Of a stretch of 64,000 bases of DNA, positions 25,495-35,037 are shown in pieces. This stretch comes from Dehalococcoidia bacterium (GTDB lineage: Bacteria; Chloroflexota; Dehalococcoidia; Dehalococcoidales; UBA2162), in contig DUFA01000116.1 in NCBI GenBank assembly GCA_011191975.1, positions 1-64,000 on the forward strand. Reading direction: 5' to 3'. Below the pieces are notes generated by a model. It was not told the DNA's origin. It did no database searches and saw nothing but the letters and a program-made list of their open reading frames with translations. Position 1 is the stretch's first letter. The number at the start of each line of letters is the position of its first letter. A program made the position numbers and the translations under genes.

Positions 25495-27353
25495 AAAAAA
25501 TATCGTGGGTTGTGGTTTGCTGCCTAATGATTTTATCACTTCTCATTACCTCATGTGGTGAGGAAAAAAAGGATAATGGAACAACTACAGCTGACACAGG
25601 AAGTGACAAGGTAGTAATTACCGAAACAGAAACATCAACCGGTTCTTCAGTTTACGATAAAGACGTAACCGATACCGCAGTTGAGAAGTCTTCAGATAAG
25701 CCTCAGTATGGTGGCTCATTGAACCTGCTGCAGGGTGGTGAACCGAATTTTGACCTTATCAACTGGTTTTCCACTGCACCTCAGCATGCTATATGTGAAT
25801 CAGTCTGGGAAGGCGATTGGACGAAAGGACCTGCCGGAGGATACGGCGAAAACCTTGTTGACTGGGGAGACCATACGAATGTCCCCACTCTATTTATCGG
25901 CAGGATTGCTACCGATTGGACCTGGAATGTAGATGAAGCGACTAATACAGTCGTTACTGTAATACACGTTCGCGATAATGTTTATTATGGCCAACCTGAC
26001 ACTGAAGCAGGGAGGATAGCGGCTGGCCGTAAGATGACAACGGAAGATGTGGCTTGGGCTATCGAACAGATGCTCAGGAATCCGGATTCACAGAATTACC
26101 AGGGATTCCCGGAAACCCGAGAAGTTCCGGTTGAAATTACCGGACCTGATGAAATCACGATAACTCATCCCTTCAAACTGCATCTTGACAGTATCATGAG
26201 GTTGTTCGCCTATTCCCTGGTATTTCCTCCGGAATTATGGGACGTCTACGGATATGATTCCTGTACCGACATCATGAATTCGGTAGGTACCGGACCGTTC
26301 ATGATAAGGGATTATGTTCCCAGCAATCTGATATCATTGAAAAGAAATCCCAACTACTGGAAGACAAATCCTATCGGACCCGGACAGGGTGACCAGCTGC
26401 CATATGTTGACTCCCTCAAATACATCATCATACCTGACCTCTCGACACAGCTGGCAGCGCTCAGGACGGGTAAACTGGACTCAGTGGGTTATGTGGCTTG
26501 GGAAGATGCCGAAACCATGGAAAAAATGACCCCTGAAATCAATAAAAAACGTACCGCGAGTGGTCAGATTCCGTCGGCGTTCTTCCGTATGGACCAGACT
26601 CCTTTCAATGACGTTAATGTCCGCAAAGCTTTACTCTACGGTATCGATCTACATGCCATTAATGATTCGCTGTATAAGGGTCTTGGCGACCTGATAAGCT
26701 TCCCGTATTTTTATCACCCGGCTTATGCACGTCTCTACCTTGGCCTGGATGATCCCGCCATGCCAGCAGATGTAAAAGATATGTACACCTATAATCCTGA
26801 TAAAGCTAAACAATTACTTGCCGACGCAGGTTATCCGGGTGGATTCAAGACAGAAATTACCCTTGTACAAGCATGGGCTGATTACTATTCAATTGCAAAG
26901 GAATACTGGTCCAAGATAGGTGTCGATGTTGAACTGAAGATCGTGGCTGATTTCGGGCAGTTAATCGGCACTAATGCTTCACTCGGATTCAATGGTATGA
27001 TTGCCCAGTTCATATCACCGGTATCAACGTACCCCGAGCAGGCTCAATACACCGGTGAAAGCTGGTTGAATCCTTCTCGTGTTAATGATCCCTATGTCAA
27101 TCAGATGGCGGCGGATGTCCGTGCAACAGGCGTGACTGACTTTGGCGCTTCAATGGACCTGATGAAAGAACTCACCAAATATATCCTAGCTCAGGTATAC
27201 GCTATCCCGGCTCCACGTTATCCTAGCTATTCACTATGGTGGCCATGGCTGAAGAACTACAGCGGTGAACGCCTTGTTGGTTATATGGTAGCGGACAACT
27301 GGAATAAATACGTATGGATTGATGAAGATCTAAAAGCTGAGATGGGATATTAG
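25491..27353 (+). CDS. Orphan extracellular solute-binding lipoprotein, family 5
   Basis: 620 residues from ATG 25491 (MKKISWVV), with GGAAGGAGA just upstream. A signal segment ends in the lipobox LITSC, so the protein should be lipid-anchored. A Thr/Ser/Asp-rich linker is followed by the family 5 binding domain: GGSLNLLQGGEPNFDLINW, the DVAWAIEQML block, GTGPFMIRDYVPSNLISLKRNPNYW, and FNDVNVRKALLYGIDLHAI. Family 5 proteins feed Dpp/Opp-type importers, but no permease or ATPase gene is adjacent. It may serve the distant importer in this window or one elsewhere. It is longer than the 515-residue relative at 10700-12247, mainly through the linker and extra loops. Confidence 0.92.
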   Translation: MKKISWVVVCCLMILSLLITSCGEEKKDNGTTTADTGSDKVVITETETSTGSSVYDKDVTDTAVEKSSDKPQYGGSLNLLQGGEPNFDLINWFSTAPQHAICESVWEGDWTKGPAGGYGENLVDWGDHTNVPTLFIGRIATDWTWNVDEATNTVVTVIHVRDNVYYGQPDTEAGRIAAGRKMTTEDVAWAIEQMLRNPDSQNYQGFPETREVPVEITGPDEITITHPFKLHLDSIMRLFAYSLVFPPELWDVYGYDSCTDIMNSVGTGPFMIRDYVPSNLISLKRNPNYWKTNPIGPGQGDQLPYVDSLKYIIIPDLSTQLAALRTGKLDSVGYVAWEDAETMEKMTPEINKKRTASGQIPSAFFRMDQTPFNDVNVRKALLYGIDLHAINDSLYKGLGDLISFPYFYHPAYARLYLGLDDPAMPADVKDMYTYNPDKAKQLLADAGYPGGFKTEITLVQAWADYYSIAKEYWSKIGVDVELKIVADFGQLIGTNASLGFNGMIAQFISPVSTYPEQAQYTGESWLNPSRVNDPYVNQMAADVRATGVTDFGASMDLMKELTKYILAQVYAIPAPRYPSYSLWWPWLKNYSGERLVGYMVADNWNKYVWIDEDLKAEMGY

Positions 27354-27381
27354 TATATACTGAAATAACTTGAAATAAGAT

Positions 27382-27405
27382 GGGAGCACTCGAAAGAGTG
27401 CTCCC
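27382..27405. terminator. Intrinsic terminator with GAAA tetraloop
   Basis: A perfect 10-bp stem (GGGAGCACTC with GAGTGCTCCC) is closed by GAAA and followed by AATTTT on the plus strand. It lies between the converging lipoprotein and spermidine-synthase genes and can serve both. Confidence 0.9.
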
Positions 27406-27430
27406 AATTTTCCCCGGTAAGTTTGTTTTC

Positions 27431-28348
27431 CTAGCCGGAATAGGTATAAAGGGGTTGGTCGTCGGTAATAAGTTTTGTCTGACTCTCCAGGACTTTTCTC
27501 AGATGTTTTGGCAGGGCGAACAAATTCTGATGGGTAATTCCATCATACAATCTCAGTTCAGTAACACCTCGTTCCTGAAGTCTGCTATCGATCTCTTCGG
27601 TTGACATAACAGGTTTAACATTATTCGAAGCAAAACAGAAACCCCACGAACCGCCGAACGATGGGATGTCTACCTGGTAAGGGTGAACCTCAGTAAAAGC
27701 AGTTTTCAGAGTGTTAAATACGGCAGAAAAATTCAATAATTCATTAAAGGTGGCACAGCCTGCCTGAACAGACATTATACCATTTTCCGCCAGTTTTTCC
27801 TGGGCTATCCTGTAGAATTCTTCGGTATAGAGAAGATATGCCGGTCCTTCCTCAATCGGTTCGGTCAGATCGATGATTATTATATCAAAAGCTTCCTTAC
27901 TGTCCGCCAGGTATTGCCTGGCGTCGGTATGATAAAGCTCAGTGCGTTCGTCTTTAAAGGAATCCTGGTGATACTCGGGGAGGTATTCCTTACAAATGGA
28001 TATCACTTCCTCGTCGATATCCACCATTGTGACTTTTTCCACTGTATTATGACGGTAGACCTCTCGTAATGTGGCGCCTTCACCGCCACCTGCAATGAAT
28101 ACGTTTTCAGGATTCGGATGGGATATCAATGCCGGATGAACAAGTGCTTCGTGATAAATAAACTCGTCGAGTTCACTCGACTGTATCTTGTTATCGAGTA
28201 CAAGGCACTTGCCGTAGCTGCCTGTACGGATTATTTCAATAGACTGGAACTTCGTCTGTCCTTTATACAGCACCTCTTTAATGCTGTGCAGTTGAATCAA
28301 GTCTTTACTTATTCTATCGTGAAACCATTTATCAGGATCAGCTTCCAT
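27431..28348 (-). CDS. speE: Aminopropyltransferase (spermidine synthase family)
   Basis: 305-residue polyamine aminopropyltransferase that would move the aminopropyl group of decarboxylated SAM to a diamine or agmatine. The cofactor loop is GGGEGATLRE at 87-96. The catalytic Asp160 opens DLTEPIEEGPAYLLYTEEFY; classical spermidine synthases read D-S-T-D-P here, while thermospermine and Thermus-type enzymes read like this one. Product specificity is therefore uncertain. Its gene follows speD after five bases, so cofactor maker and user are co-expressed. Confidence 0.92.
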   Translation of the reverse strand: MEADPDKWFHDRISKDLIQLHSIKEVLYKGQTKFQSIEIIRTGSYGKCLVLDNKIQSSELDEFIYHEALVHPALISHPNPENVFIAGGGEGATLREVYRHNTVEKVTMVDIDEEVISICKEYLPEYHQDSFKDERTELYHTDARQYLADSKEAFDIIIIDLTEPIEEGPAYLLYTEEFYRIAQEKLAENGIMSVQAGCATFNELLNFSAVFNTLKTAFTEVHPYQVDIPSFGGSWGFCFASNNVKPVMSTEEIDSRLQERGVTELRLYDGITHQNLFALPKHLRKVLESQTKLITDDQPLYTYSG

Positions 28349-28353
28349 AATAT

Positions 28354-28710
28354 CTATTCCGTGTCCAGGATCCCTCTCTGTATTTCAAGAATTGAGTGGT
28401 TTTTAGATTCAAGCTGTTCTACGACCATCTGTGCTGCTTTACCTGGCCTTACCGATTCTCCACAGGTAAAGATGTCCACTGCGGCGTAACCACATTCAGG
28501 CCAGGTATGTATAAACAGATGCGATTCGGCTATTACGACTACACCACTGACTCCCTGGGGCTCGAACTGGTGGAAAGAATCTCCAAGCACAGTCGCTCCG
28601 GCTACTCTTGCAGCCGTGTTTAGTATTTTTTTCAACGATTCAAGGTCGTTCAGTATTTCCCTATTACAGTCCTTGAGTTCCAATAAATAATGTTTTCCTA
28701 ATGCATTCAA
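28354..28710 (-). CDS. speD: S-adenosylmethionine decarboxylase proenzyme (bacterial short form)
   Basis: 118-residue proenzyme that cleaves itself at Glu62-Ser63 (AESHLFIHTW), turning Ser63 into the pyruvoyl group. His68 and Cys83 (IFTCG) are the expected processing and catalytic residues. It decarboxylates SAM to give the aminopropyl donor for the SpeE encoded next. The start is TTG 28710, with GGAGG eight bases upstream; no ATG fits the conserved N-terminus. A hairpin lies 30 to 55 bases upstream in the presumed leader. Confidence 0.95.
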   Translation of the reverse strand: MNALGKHYLLELKDCNREILNDLESLKKILNTAARVAGATVLGDSFHQFEPQGVSGVVVIAESHLFIHTWPECGYAAVDIFTCGESVRPGKAAQMVVEQLESKNHSILEIQRGILDTE

Positions 28711-28738
28711 TCACCTTCCCTCCTCAGAAGATTTCAAA

Positions 28739-28765
28739 GTCCTGGTCTCACACAAGAACCAGGAC
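28739..28765 (-). terminator. Hairpin upstream of speD
   Basis: GTCCTGGT at 28739-28746 pairs perfectly with ACCAGGAC at 28758-28765 over an 11-base loop. On the minus strand it follows the DRTGG gene by about 157 bases and precedes speD. It could end the former transcript or be a leader structure of speD; the T-tract (TTTG) is weak. Confidence 0.4.
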
Positions 28766-28921
28766 ACAGCCACAAATTATATAATAAATTACTGTTTTCT
28801 TCAATGTAATCAGTTTGAACAACGTAAACACGCGATATTGGAGAGAACACATGTATGTACATCCATTAAGTATACACTGGTCTATAACAGTGAAGAGTTT
28901 GGTTCTAGGTTTATAAACTAT

Positions 28922-29905
28922 CTACTTGAGACCAAGTTCGTTTGACAGGATATCAAGGTTGATATTCTGCTTCATTAACTTTTCGAATCTGGCAAGTTTG
29001 CTTTTCTGGTTCAGACATGGATTTGCCAGGGCAGCTTCAACACGTTCCATGATCTCAGCTGATCCTTCGCTGGTGGTGATTACGGGAATTTTCTTTTCTT
29101 CTGCTTTGATCAGTACGACAGATTTTAATGGAGTTTCACCGGTTAACACCAAGCATTTTGTGGAAGTGCTCATTGCCGCAAGCTGCATGTCCGGTCGTTC
29201 ACTTCTGATTATGACAGCTTTGTTTTCTTTACGACCGAAGTACTCAGGGCCGGAATCGACAGTCATAGCGCCAAGCATCAGATTCTCTATTAAATCATCA
29301 GCTTTTTCTTCACCGCGTATGAATGTACCATCGATACAGGCGGCAAGTTCACCTACAGTAAGTGTAGATAACGCCCGGTCTTCCTGGATAGCGCCGAGAT
29401 ATTTTATGCCTGCTTTCGCAAGTTGTTCAGCATATTCACCAGTTATTTTGTCCATTCTTCTTTCGGGAACCTTGTTATAAATTACTCCGATGAGAGATTG
29501 ACCGAATCCCTTGTAGTCATCGAATGTCTGCGAAATATCTTCAGCATAAAGCTCGATGATCAACACCTTCGCATTCAGTTCCTTTGCTATTTCTGAGGAT
29601 GACTGGTGCAGTTCCGGAAGTCCGTCTATGATAACCACGTCTTTTCCCTTCGAGACCTTAGCAACGGCTGTTTTGATACCGGCTGAAATATTTCTTCCGT
29701 TAATAACAGGGGATAACACTTCAACCGGTTCATCTAGGGATAGAACATCCTTTACAAACGAGGCGTCGCTATCGTTTCCTGCTTCGAAAACGGGTTTAAG
29801 ATATCCCGGTTTTTTACTTGCATTGAGAACTAGTTTACCGATACTCGCGCAGACCAATGTGTTTCCGCTGTCTTTTTCTTTCGTGGTTACATATACTGAT
29901 ACCAA
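28922..29905 (-). CDS. DRTGG-domain protein, BioD-like phosphotransacetylase N-terminal family
   Basis: 327 residues starting at TTG 29905, six bases after GGAGGT. The N-terminal half (about 1-200) is an AAA_26/BioD-like P-loop fold: VSVYVTTKEKDSGNTLV in the phosphate-loop position, though the Walker Lys/Thr pattern is weak, then VVIIDGLPELHQSS and VIYNKVPE. The C-terminal half holds a DRTGG domain (VGELAACIDG, MLGAMTVDSG, RPDMQLAAM, CLVLTGETPLKSVV). The same pair forms the N-terminal part of long Pta enzymes, where it senses metabolites. Here it lacks the catalytic acyltransferase domain, so a regulatory or sensing role is more likely than enzymatic activity. Confidence 0.8.
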   Translation of the reverse strand: MVSVYVTTKEKDSGNTLVCASIGKLVLNASKKPGYLKPVFEAGNDSDASFVKDVLSLDEPVEVLSPVINGRNISAGIKTAVAKVSKGKDVVIIDGLPELHQSSSEIAKELNAKVLIIELYAEDISQTFDDYKGFGQSLIGVIYNKVPERRMDKITGEYAEQLAKAGIKYLGAIQEDRALSTLTVGELAACIDGTFIRGEEKADDLIENLMLGAMTVDSGPEYFGRKENKAVIIRSERPDMQLAAMSTSTKCLVLTGETPLKSVVLIKAEEKKIPVITTSEGSAEIMERVEAALANPCLNQKSKLARFEKLMKQNINLDILSNELGLK

Positions 29906-29981
29906 GCTGCACCTCCGAGTGGAAAGTTTGCTTCGAATATTATAAACCTTGAAGTGTGATTGGTAAAGTGTTGATTTTTAG

Positions 29982-30170
29982 TTATTTAATGGGATTAACG
30001 GTTTTAACTCTGCGCTCAAGAATTCGGCGTTCGAGGAGCACCTTACGCTGGCAGCCAAGACACCTGAGACCGATGTCGGCACCAAGTCTGACTATTTCCC
30101 AGTCGTAACTTCCACATGGATGTTTTTTTCTGAGACGGACTATATCACCGAGCTTAATTTCCAGTGTCAT
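29982..30170 (-). CDS. DUF951 family small protein
   Basis: 62 residues. The sequence [53 protein letters not shown] matches the DUF951 pattern, with Cys in HPCG and a CLGC pair that could bind metal. The family has no established function and is often next to translation or nucleotide genes in Firmicutes and Chloroflexota. It lies 12 bases after pyrF and is probably in its operon. The ribosome binding site is weak, consistent with coupling. Confidence 0.85.
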   Translation of the reverse strand: MTLEIKLGDIVRLRKKHPCGSYDWEIVRLGADIGLRCLGCQRKVLLERRILERRVKTVNPIK

Positions 30171-30182
30171 AGTATCGTGATT

Positions 30183-30992
30183 TTACCTGGTTAAAAACCT
30201 GTTGATTTTGTTGTTTATCTCGATCGTTGCTTTACGGGCAGCTTTAGCGAAGTCTTTATCTCTCGATGCGTAGAGAATCTGGCGTGACGAATTGATCACT
30301 GCTTTTTCACCGTTAACGTCAACACCGTAGCGTACGGTTGCTTCAAGATCTCCTCCCTGGGCACCGATGCCGGGTATCAGGAAGGGCATATCCGGCTGAA
30401 GTCCACGGATAACCTTCATCTCTTCTGGATATGTGGCACCGATGACAAGACCGACGTTACCGTTAGTGTTCAATTCACTGGCTTTGATAGCTACGATCTC
30501 ATAAAGGGGCCGTTTCCCATCATCGGTCTCGCATAGCAACGATTGGAAATCCACTGCGCCGGGGTTAGATGTCCGGCAGAGTATGAATACACCTTTATCG
30601 GGATAAGAAGTAAATGGAAGTGTAGCATCGAGTCCAAGGTAAGGATTTACCGTTATGGCATCGAATTTATACAACTCGAAAATCGCTTTGGCATAACCTT
30701 TTGCCGTGTTTCCAATATCACCACGCTTCGCATCTGCTATCACGGGGATACTATCGGGGATGTAGTCGACTGTCCGTTTCAATGCCTGGAGTCCCTCGAT
30801 CCCCTGTGCTTCATAGAAACCAAGGTTTGGTTTATAAGCGCAGACAAGATCTTTCGTAGCTTCGATAATCTCCCTGTTGAACTCGAACACGCTGATATTT
30901 TCAGGGATTAGATCAGGATCAGTATCAAGACCTACGCAAAGCAGACTTTTATTTCTGCGTGAAGCGGTAAGTAGTTTGTCAATGAAATTCAT
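30183..30992 (-). CDS. pyrF: Orotidine-5'-phosphate decarboxylase (class 2)
   Basis: 269-residue decarboxylase for the last step of UMP synthesis, OMP to UMP. The active-site segment is IADAKRGDIGNTAKGYA, with Lys89 as the catalytic Lys. LCVGLDTDPDLIPE at the N-terminus and FLIPGIGAQGGDLE near the phosphate-binding end are also characteristic. Length and motif order fit the longer class 2 type. AAGGAG lies five bases before the ATG. No other pyrimidine genes are in the window, and DUF951 follows at once. Confidence 0.96.
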   Translation of the reverse strand: MNFIDKLLTASRRNKSLLCVGLDTDPDLIPENISVFEFNREIIEATKDLVCAYKPNLGFYEAQGIEGLQALKRTVDYIPDSIPVIADAKRGDIGNTAKGYAKAIFELYKFDAITVNPYLGLDATLPFTSYPDKGVFILCRTSNPGAVDFQSLLCETDDGKRPLYEIVAIKASELNTNGNVGLVIGATYPEEMKVIRGLQPDMPFLIPGIGAQGGDLEATVRYGVDVNGEKAVINSSRQILYASRDKDFAKAARKATIEINNKINRFLTR

Positions 30993-31135
30993 TCATACTC
31001 CTTACTTGCTTTTACGATTACAGACTGATTGATGATAACAGTCTCCGGAATGAGCGTCAAGTAGTTTCGATTAGAATGAGAGTTCGTTGACTTCACATAT
31101 ATCCGCTGGTAAGATTGAATTGGAGTTATAGATTC

Positions 31136-32449
31136 ATGATAGAACAGGCAAGTAGACTGCCTTTGTTTCCTTTAACTGCCGAGATAAATGAGAAAGATCA
31201 CCTGGTTATCGGCGGTTGCGACATGGTAGCGTTAGCGGTGGAGTTCGGTACTCCTTTGTATGTCTATGATGAGGTGACCCTGCGTGAGAAATGTACCGAA
31301 TTCAAACGTGAATTTGGTGGTAGATATCCGACAACGGTTAATTATTCCTGCAAGGCTTTTATCAACAAAGCCGTGTTGAAGTTATTTGCAGAAGAAGGTC
31401 TGGGACTCGATGTTGTTTCCGGAGGTGAGATCGGTTATGCCCAGGCTTTCGGATTTCCGATGGAAAGAATCGATTTTCCGGGTAACAATAAATCAGCAGA
31501 TGAACTGACGATAGCCCTCGAATCAGGTATTGGACGTATTGTGGTGGATAACCTGGATGAACTTGAGTTACTTCAGAAAATAGCCAGACAGCTCAATCGA
31601 CGACAGAAAATACTTCTACGACTTTCTCCTGGTGTAAACCCGGGAAGTCACAGGTATGAGACGACAGGTAACAGGGACAGTAAGTTTGGCATGCTAATGG
31701 AAGTAGCTGTAAAAGCCATTGAAAATACCCTCTCTATTCCAGAGGTTGAATTAACGGGATTGCATTTTCATATTGGTTCACAGGTAACCGATACCGTGCC
31801 TTATATTAAGGCTATCGGTATAATCCTGGATTTTGCGATCGAAATGAAAGAGAAATACGGATTCGAGTTACGAGAACTAAGCGTGGGGGGAGGATACGCC
31901 CATCGATATATATTAGATGAAAAGGTTCCTTCTGTGTCTGATTACGCCGATGCCATAACCAGAACTCTAACAGAAAAATGCCAGGAATCGGGTTTAGAAT
32001 CTCCCCAGCTTATCATTGAGCCGGGCAGATCGATGGTCGCCGGAGCGGGAGTAGCTTTGTACACAACGGGCACCATTAAAGACATTCCCGGAATCAGACG
32101 ATACGTATCTATCGATGGGGGAATGGCTGATAATGTGCTTCCGGCTTTTTACCAGGTCAGTTTTGAAGCGGTATTAGCTGCGAAAATGAATTACCTCGGA
32201 ACCGAAAAAGTCACTATATGCGGTAAGTACTGTGAATCGAGTGACATACTGATTAGAGATATAGTACTACCGGAAATAACGATCGGTGACATTATAGCGA
32301 TACCTGGTTGCGGAGCATATAATCTAACAGAATCGACGAACTATAACATGTCGTTCAGACCTGCTGTAGTGATGGTAAAAGACGGGGATGCGCGACTTAT
32401 TAGGAGAAGGGAAACTCTCGATGATCTTACCAGGTGTGACCTGGTGTAA
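31136..32449 (+). CDS. lysA: Diaminopimelate decarboxylase
   Basis: 437-residue PLP enzyme of fold type III that makes lysine from meso-diaminopimelate. PLP binds Lys73 in VNYSCKAFINK. Other landmarks are GLHFHIGSQ, the phosphate loop LSVGGGYAHRY, EPGRSMVAGAG, and the C-terminal GKYCESSDILIRD that recognises substrate. The start is placed at ATG 31136, with GGAG ten bases upstream, rather than at an in-frame TTG 21 bases earlier. It heads a plus-strand gene block and is 28 bases from holB. Confidence 0.95.
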   Translation: MIEQASRLPLFPLTAEINEKDHLVIGGCDMVALAVEFGTPLYVYDEVTLREKCTEFKREFGGRYPTTVNYSCKAFINKAVLKLFAEEGLGLDVVSGGEIGYAQAFGFPMERIDFPGNNKSADELTIALESGIGRIVVDNLDELELLQKIARQLNRRQKILLRLSPGVNPGSHRYETTGNRDSKFGMLMEVAVKAIENTLSIPEVELTGLHFHIGSQVTDTVPYIKAIGIILDFAIEMKEKYGFELRELSVGGGYAHRYILDEKVPSVSDYADAITRTLTEKCQESGLESPQLIIEPGRSMVAGAGVALYTTGTIKDIPGIRRYVSIDGGMADNVLPAFYQVSFEAVLAAKMNYLGTEKVTICGKYCESSDILIRDIVLPEITIGDIIAIPGCGAYNLTESTNYNMSFRPAVVMVKDGDARLIRRRETLDDLTRCDLV

Positions 32450-32477
32450 TTTTTTAATTATTTATAGGAATTACTGA

Positions 32478-33524
32478 ATGTGGCAGATTATTGGTCAAGA
32501 TAGAGCTGTAGCGTTGCTTCAGAGAAGTTTGAAGAGGGGATCTGTATCTCATGCCTATATGTTTATCGGACCTGCCCACTCGGGGAAAATGACCCTGGCT
32601 ATAGACCTGGCGAGAGCATTGAATTGTGAAGGTTCTGAAATACCATGCGGGCAATGCGAACCATGCAGGAAGGTAACAGACCTGAAACATGCGGATGTTC
32701 AGGTAGTAGGATTGGCCGGTGACGATTCGTCAACAGAGTCTAAGTCTAAAACAGAGATCAGTATCGAGCAGATAAGACAGATGCAGCATACTGCCAGTTT
32801 GCCGCCTTTCGAAGGTAAATACAGGATATATATCATTGAAAACGCCGAGTCACTTTCCGTTGAAGCAGCCAATGCATTACTGAAAACACTTGAGGAACCT
32901 GAGAGCAAGGTTGTTTTCATCCTCCTGGTGACCGATTCAAGTCTGTTACTTGAAACAGTTGTTTCACGATGCCAACTGGTTGAGTTTGTTCCAGCGCCGT
33001 CTGGAAAAATCAGGGAATCCTTGACAAATATCTGGGGAGTCGATCCGGAGAAAGCGATTCTTCTAGCACGGTTGTCCAGGGGACGGTTTGGCTGGGCTGT
33101 CTCGGCGGCGCAGGATGATAGATTGATTGAGCAGCATTCGGAAATAGTTGAAACCATGCTGGAAGTTGTTAATGCCGATATCGAAACAAGATTCATACTA
33201 TCTACACAATTGGCAGCGAATTTTGGTAATGACAGGAATTTCGTTTTCGAGAGGCTGGATATACTGCTGGCCCTCTGGCGTGATATGCTATTGATAAAGA
33301 CGGATTCAACAGATAATATTACCAATATTGACCGGTTAGACGAATTAACAGAGATGACCAAAGGAAGGAGTCTCTCCGAAATTCGGAACTATATTCGAAG
33401 TATTCAAAAAGCGATTGTAGAATTAAGGCAAAATGCCAATCCCAGGCTTGTGCTCGAAGTACTTATGCTTGATGTTCCTGATACAAGCTATAAGAAAGAG
33501 GTGGCATCTTCAGGTAAGAGGTAA
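32478..33524 (+). CDS. holB: DNA polymerase III delta' subunit-like clamp-loader ATPase
   Basis: 348-residue AAA+ clamp-loader protein. The N-terminal domain has IIGQDRAVALLQRSLKRGSVSHAY and a Walker A-like loop GPAHSGKMTLA. A zinc module follows (Cys in CGQCEPC), then NALLKTLEEP and the arginine-finger motif SRC (VVSRCQLVEF). The loop keeps the GK pair but has Met at the next position, where active ATPases have Ser or Thr. The subunit may therefore be a structural delta' rather than an ATP-hydrolysing one. It would help load the beta clamp, whose gene is 9 kb downstream. RicT follows after three bases, the usual order in Gram-positive-type genomes. Confidence 0.9.
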   Translation: MWQIIGQDRAVALLQRSLKRGSVSHAYMFIGPAHSGKMTLAIDLARALNCEGSEIPCGQCEPCRKVTDLKHADVQVVGLAGDDSSTESKSKTEISIEQIRQMQHTASLPPFEGKYRIYIIENAESLSVEAANALLKTLEEPESKVVFILLVTDSSLLLETVVSRCQLVEFVPAPSGKIRESLTNIWGVDPEKAILLARLSRGRFGWAVSAAQDDRLIEQHSEIVETMLEVVNADIETRFILSTQLAANFGNDRNFVFERLDILLALWRDMLLIKTDSTDNITNIDRLDELTEMTKGRSLSEIRNYIRSIQKAIVELRQNANPRLVLEVLMLDVPDTSYKKEVASSGKR

Positions 33525-33527
33525 ATT

Positions 33528-34421
33528 ATGGCTGAAATAGTTGGTGTACGGTTCAAACAGGCTGGTAAGATCTATTATTTTGATCCAGGAGATCTAAAGC
33601 TTGAAGTGAATGATTTTGTAGTAGTCGAGACAGCTCGTGGTTTGGAATTAGGACATGTAGTTATAGCTCCCGGGCAGGTTCTCGATAGCCAAATCGAAAA
33701 TCCATTAAAACCTGTAGTACGTAAAGCGGAACCTGACGATATTGAACATGCAATGCAATTCGAAGATAAAGAAAAAGAAGCGCTTGAAGAGTGCGCTAAA
33801 CTCATTGAAAAGCTGAAGCTTAATATGAAGCTACTTGCCGCTGAATACAACCTTGACGGTAGCAGACTGACACTACACTTCGGTGCTGCCGAACGGGTGG
33901 ATTTCCGTGAACTTGTCAGAGAACTGGCAAAACGTCTGAAAGTACGCGTAGAAATGCGTCAGACCGGACCCAGAGATGAAGCCAAGATGACCGGTGGTTG
34001 CGGGAGGTGTGGCAGACCTCTTTGCTGTATGACTTTTCTGAGTAATTTTACTCCTGTATCTATGAGGATGGCAAAAGACCAGGGCCTTCCGCTTAACCCG
34101 ATGAAAATATCAGGAGTTTGTGGTCGACTAATGTGCTGCCTGGTATATGAGAACGACTATTACCAGGAAATGAAAGACAGAATGCCTCGAGCCGGTCAAC
34201 GGGTCATGACATCCGCTGGTGAAGCCAAAGTAGTCGATATTAATCCTCTTAAGGTATCTGTGATGGTTGAATTGGAAACTCAAGCGATTGTAGAGTTTCC
34301 CTTGAACGAGATTTCCCTGATGATCGACGGTAAACGCGATCAAGGAAATATTCATAAAAAAGTCAAAGAAAAAGAAAATAGCATGAGTACAGAGAAAGAG
34401 AACGAAAAAACAAAATCTTGA
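33528..34421 (+). CDS. ricT: PSP1/RicT family protein
   Basis: 297 residues with the PSP1 domain: VGVRFKQAGKIYYFDPGDL at the N-terminus, then HFGAAERVDFRELVRELAKRLKVRVEMRQTGPRDEAK. A cysteine array follows (GGCGRCGRPLCC and SGVCGRLMCCLVYE), which in Bacillus YaaT/RicT binds Fe-S clusters. RicT works with RicA and RicF on RNA maturation with RNase Y in Bacillus. Whether partners exist here is unknown. A Lys/Glu-rich tail ends the protein. It lies three bases after holB and one base before rnhB. Confidence 0.93.
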   Translation: MAEIVGVRFKQAGKIYYFDPGDLKLEVNDFVVVETARGLELGHVVIAPGQVLDSQIENPLKPVVRKAEPDDIEHAMQFEDKEKEALEECAKLIEKLKLNMKLLAAEYNLDGSRLTLHFGAAERVDFRELVRELAKRLKVRVEMRQTGPRDEAKMTGGCGRCGRPLCCMTFLSNFTPVSMRMAKDQGLPLNPMKISGVCGRLMCCLVYENDYYQEMKDRMPRAGQRVMTSAGEAKVVDINPLKVSVMVELETQAIVEFPLNEISLMIDGKRDQGNIHKKVKEKENSMSTEKENEKTKS

Positions 34422-34422
34422 T

Positions 34423-35037
34423 ATGCCTTCATTCGGCGAAGAAAGAATCCTTGAAGCGAAGGGATACCGGTATGTAGCCGGTGTAGACGAAGCCGGGCGT
34501 GGTGCCCTTGCCGGCCCCGTAGTAGCTGCTGCTGTAATTCTTCCATTGAACAAAATTCTGCCATTTATCAGCAAGGTCAGAGACAGCAAGAAATTAACTC
34601 CGTTAAAACGAGAATCGTTATTTTACCGTATACATGAATCCGCCATCGCGGTAGGAATAGGCATGTCCGATCTGGATATTATCGACACTCTTGGTATAAT
34701 CGCGGCAACCCGCCTGGCAATGAAATCAGCTATAGAACAATTATCTCCTCCGGCTGATTTTATACTCGTGGATTATCTTCGACTGCCTGAGGTAGATTTA
34801 CCACAGAAAGGTATAATCCGAGGTGATGATCTTAGTTACTCAATAGCTTGTGCCTCGATTATTGCTAAAGTGTTTCGAGACCGGCTGATGATAAGAATTG
34901 ATAAGGAGTATTCAGGCTATGGAATAGCAAACCACAAAGGATACGGTACTCGAGAGCACGTAGAGTGCCTTCGGCGATTGGGGCCTTGTGCTATTCACAG
35001 AAAAACCTTCAGCCCCGTACGGGAAATGATGAAATGA
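34423..35037 (+). CDS. rnhB: Ribonuclease HII
   Basis: 204-residue RNase HII that removes ribonucleotides and RNA from RNA-DNA hybrids. It has the D-E pair in VAGVDEAGRGALAGPVV, the DSKKLTPLKRE segment, and the third catalytic Asp in ILVDYL. YSIACASIIAKVFRDRLM and HKGYGTREH also fit the family. It starts one base after ricT and its stop overlaps the yraN start as ATGA, so the genes are translationally linked. Confidence 0.96.
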   Translation: MPSFGEERILEAKGYRYVAGVDEAGRGALAGPVVAAAVILPLNKILPFISKVRDSKKLTPLKRESLFYRIHESAIAVGIGMSDLDIIDTLGIIAATRLAMKSAIEQLSPPADFILVDYLRLPEVDLPQKGIIRGDDLSYSIACASIIAKVFRDRLMIRIDKEYSGYGIANHKGYGTREHVECLRRLGPCAIHRKTFSPVREMMK

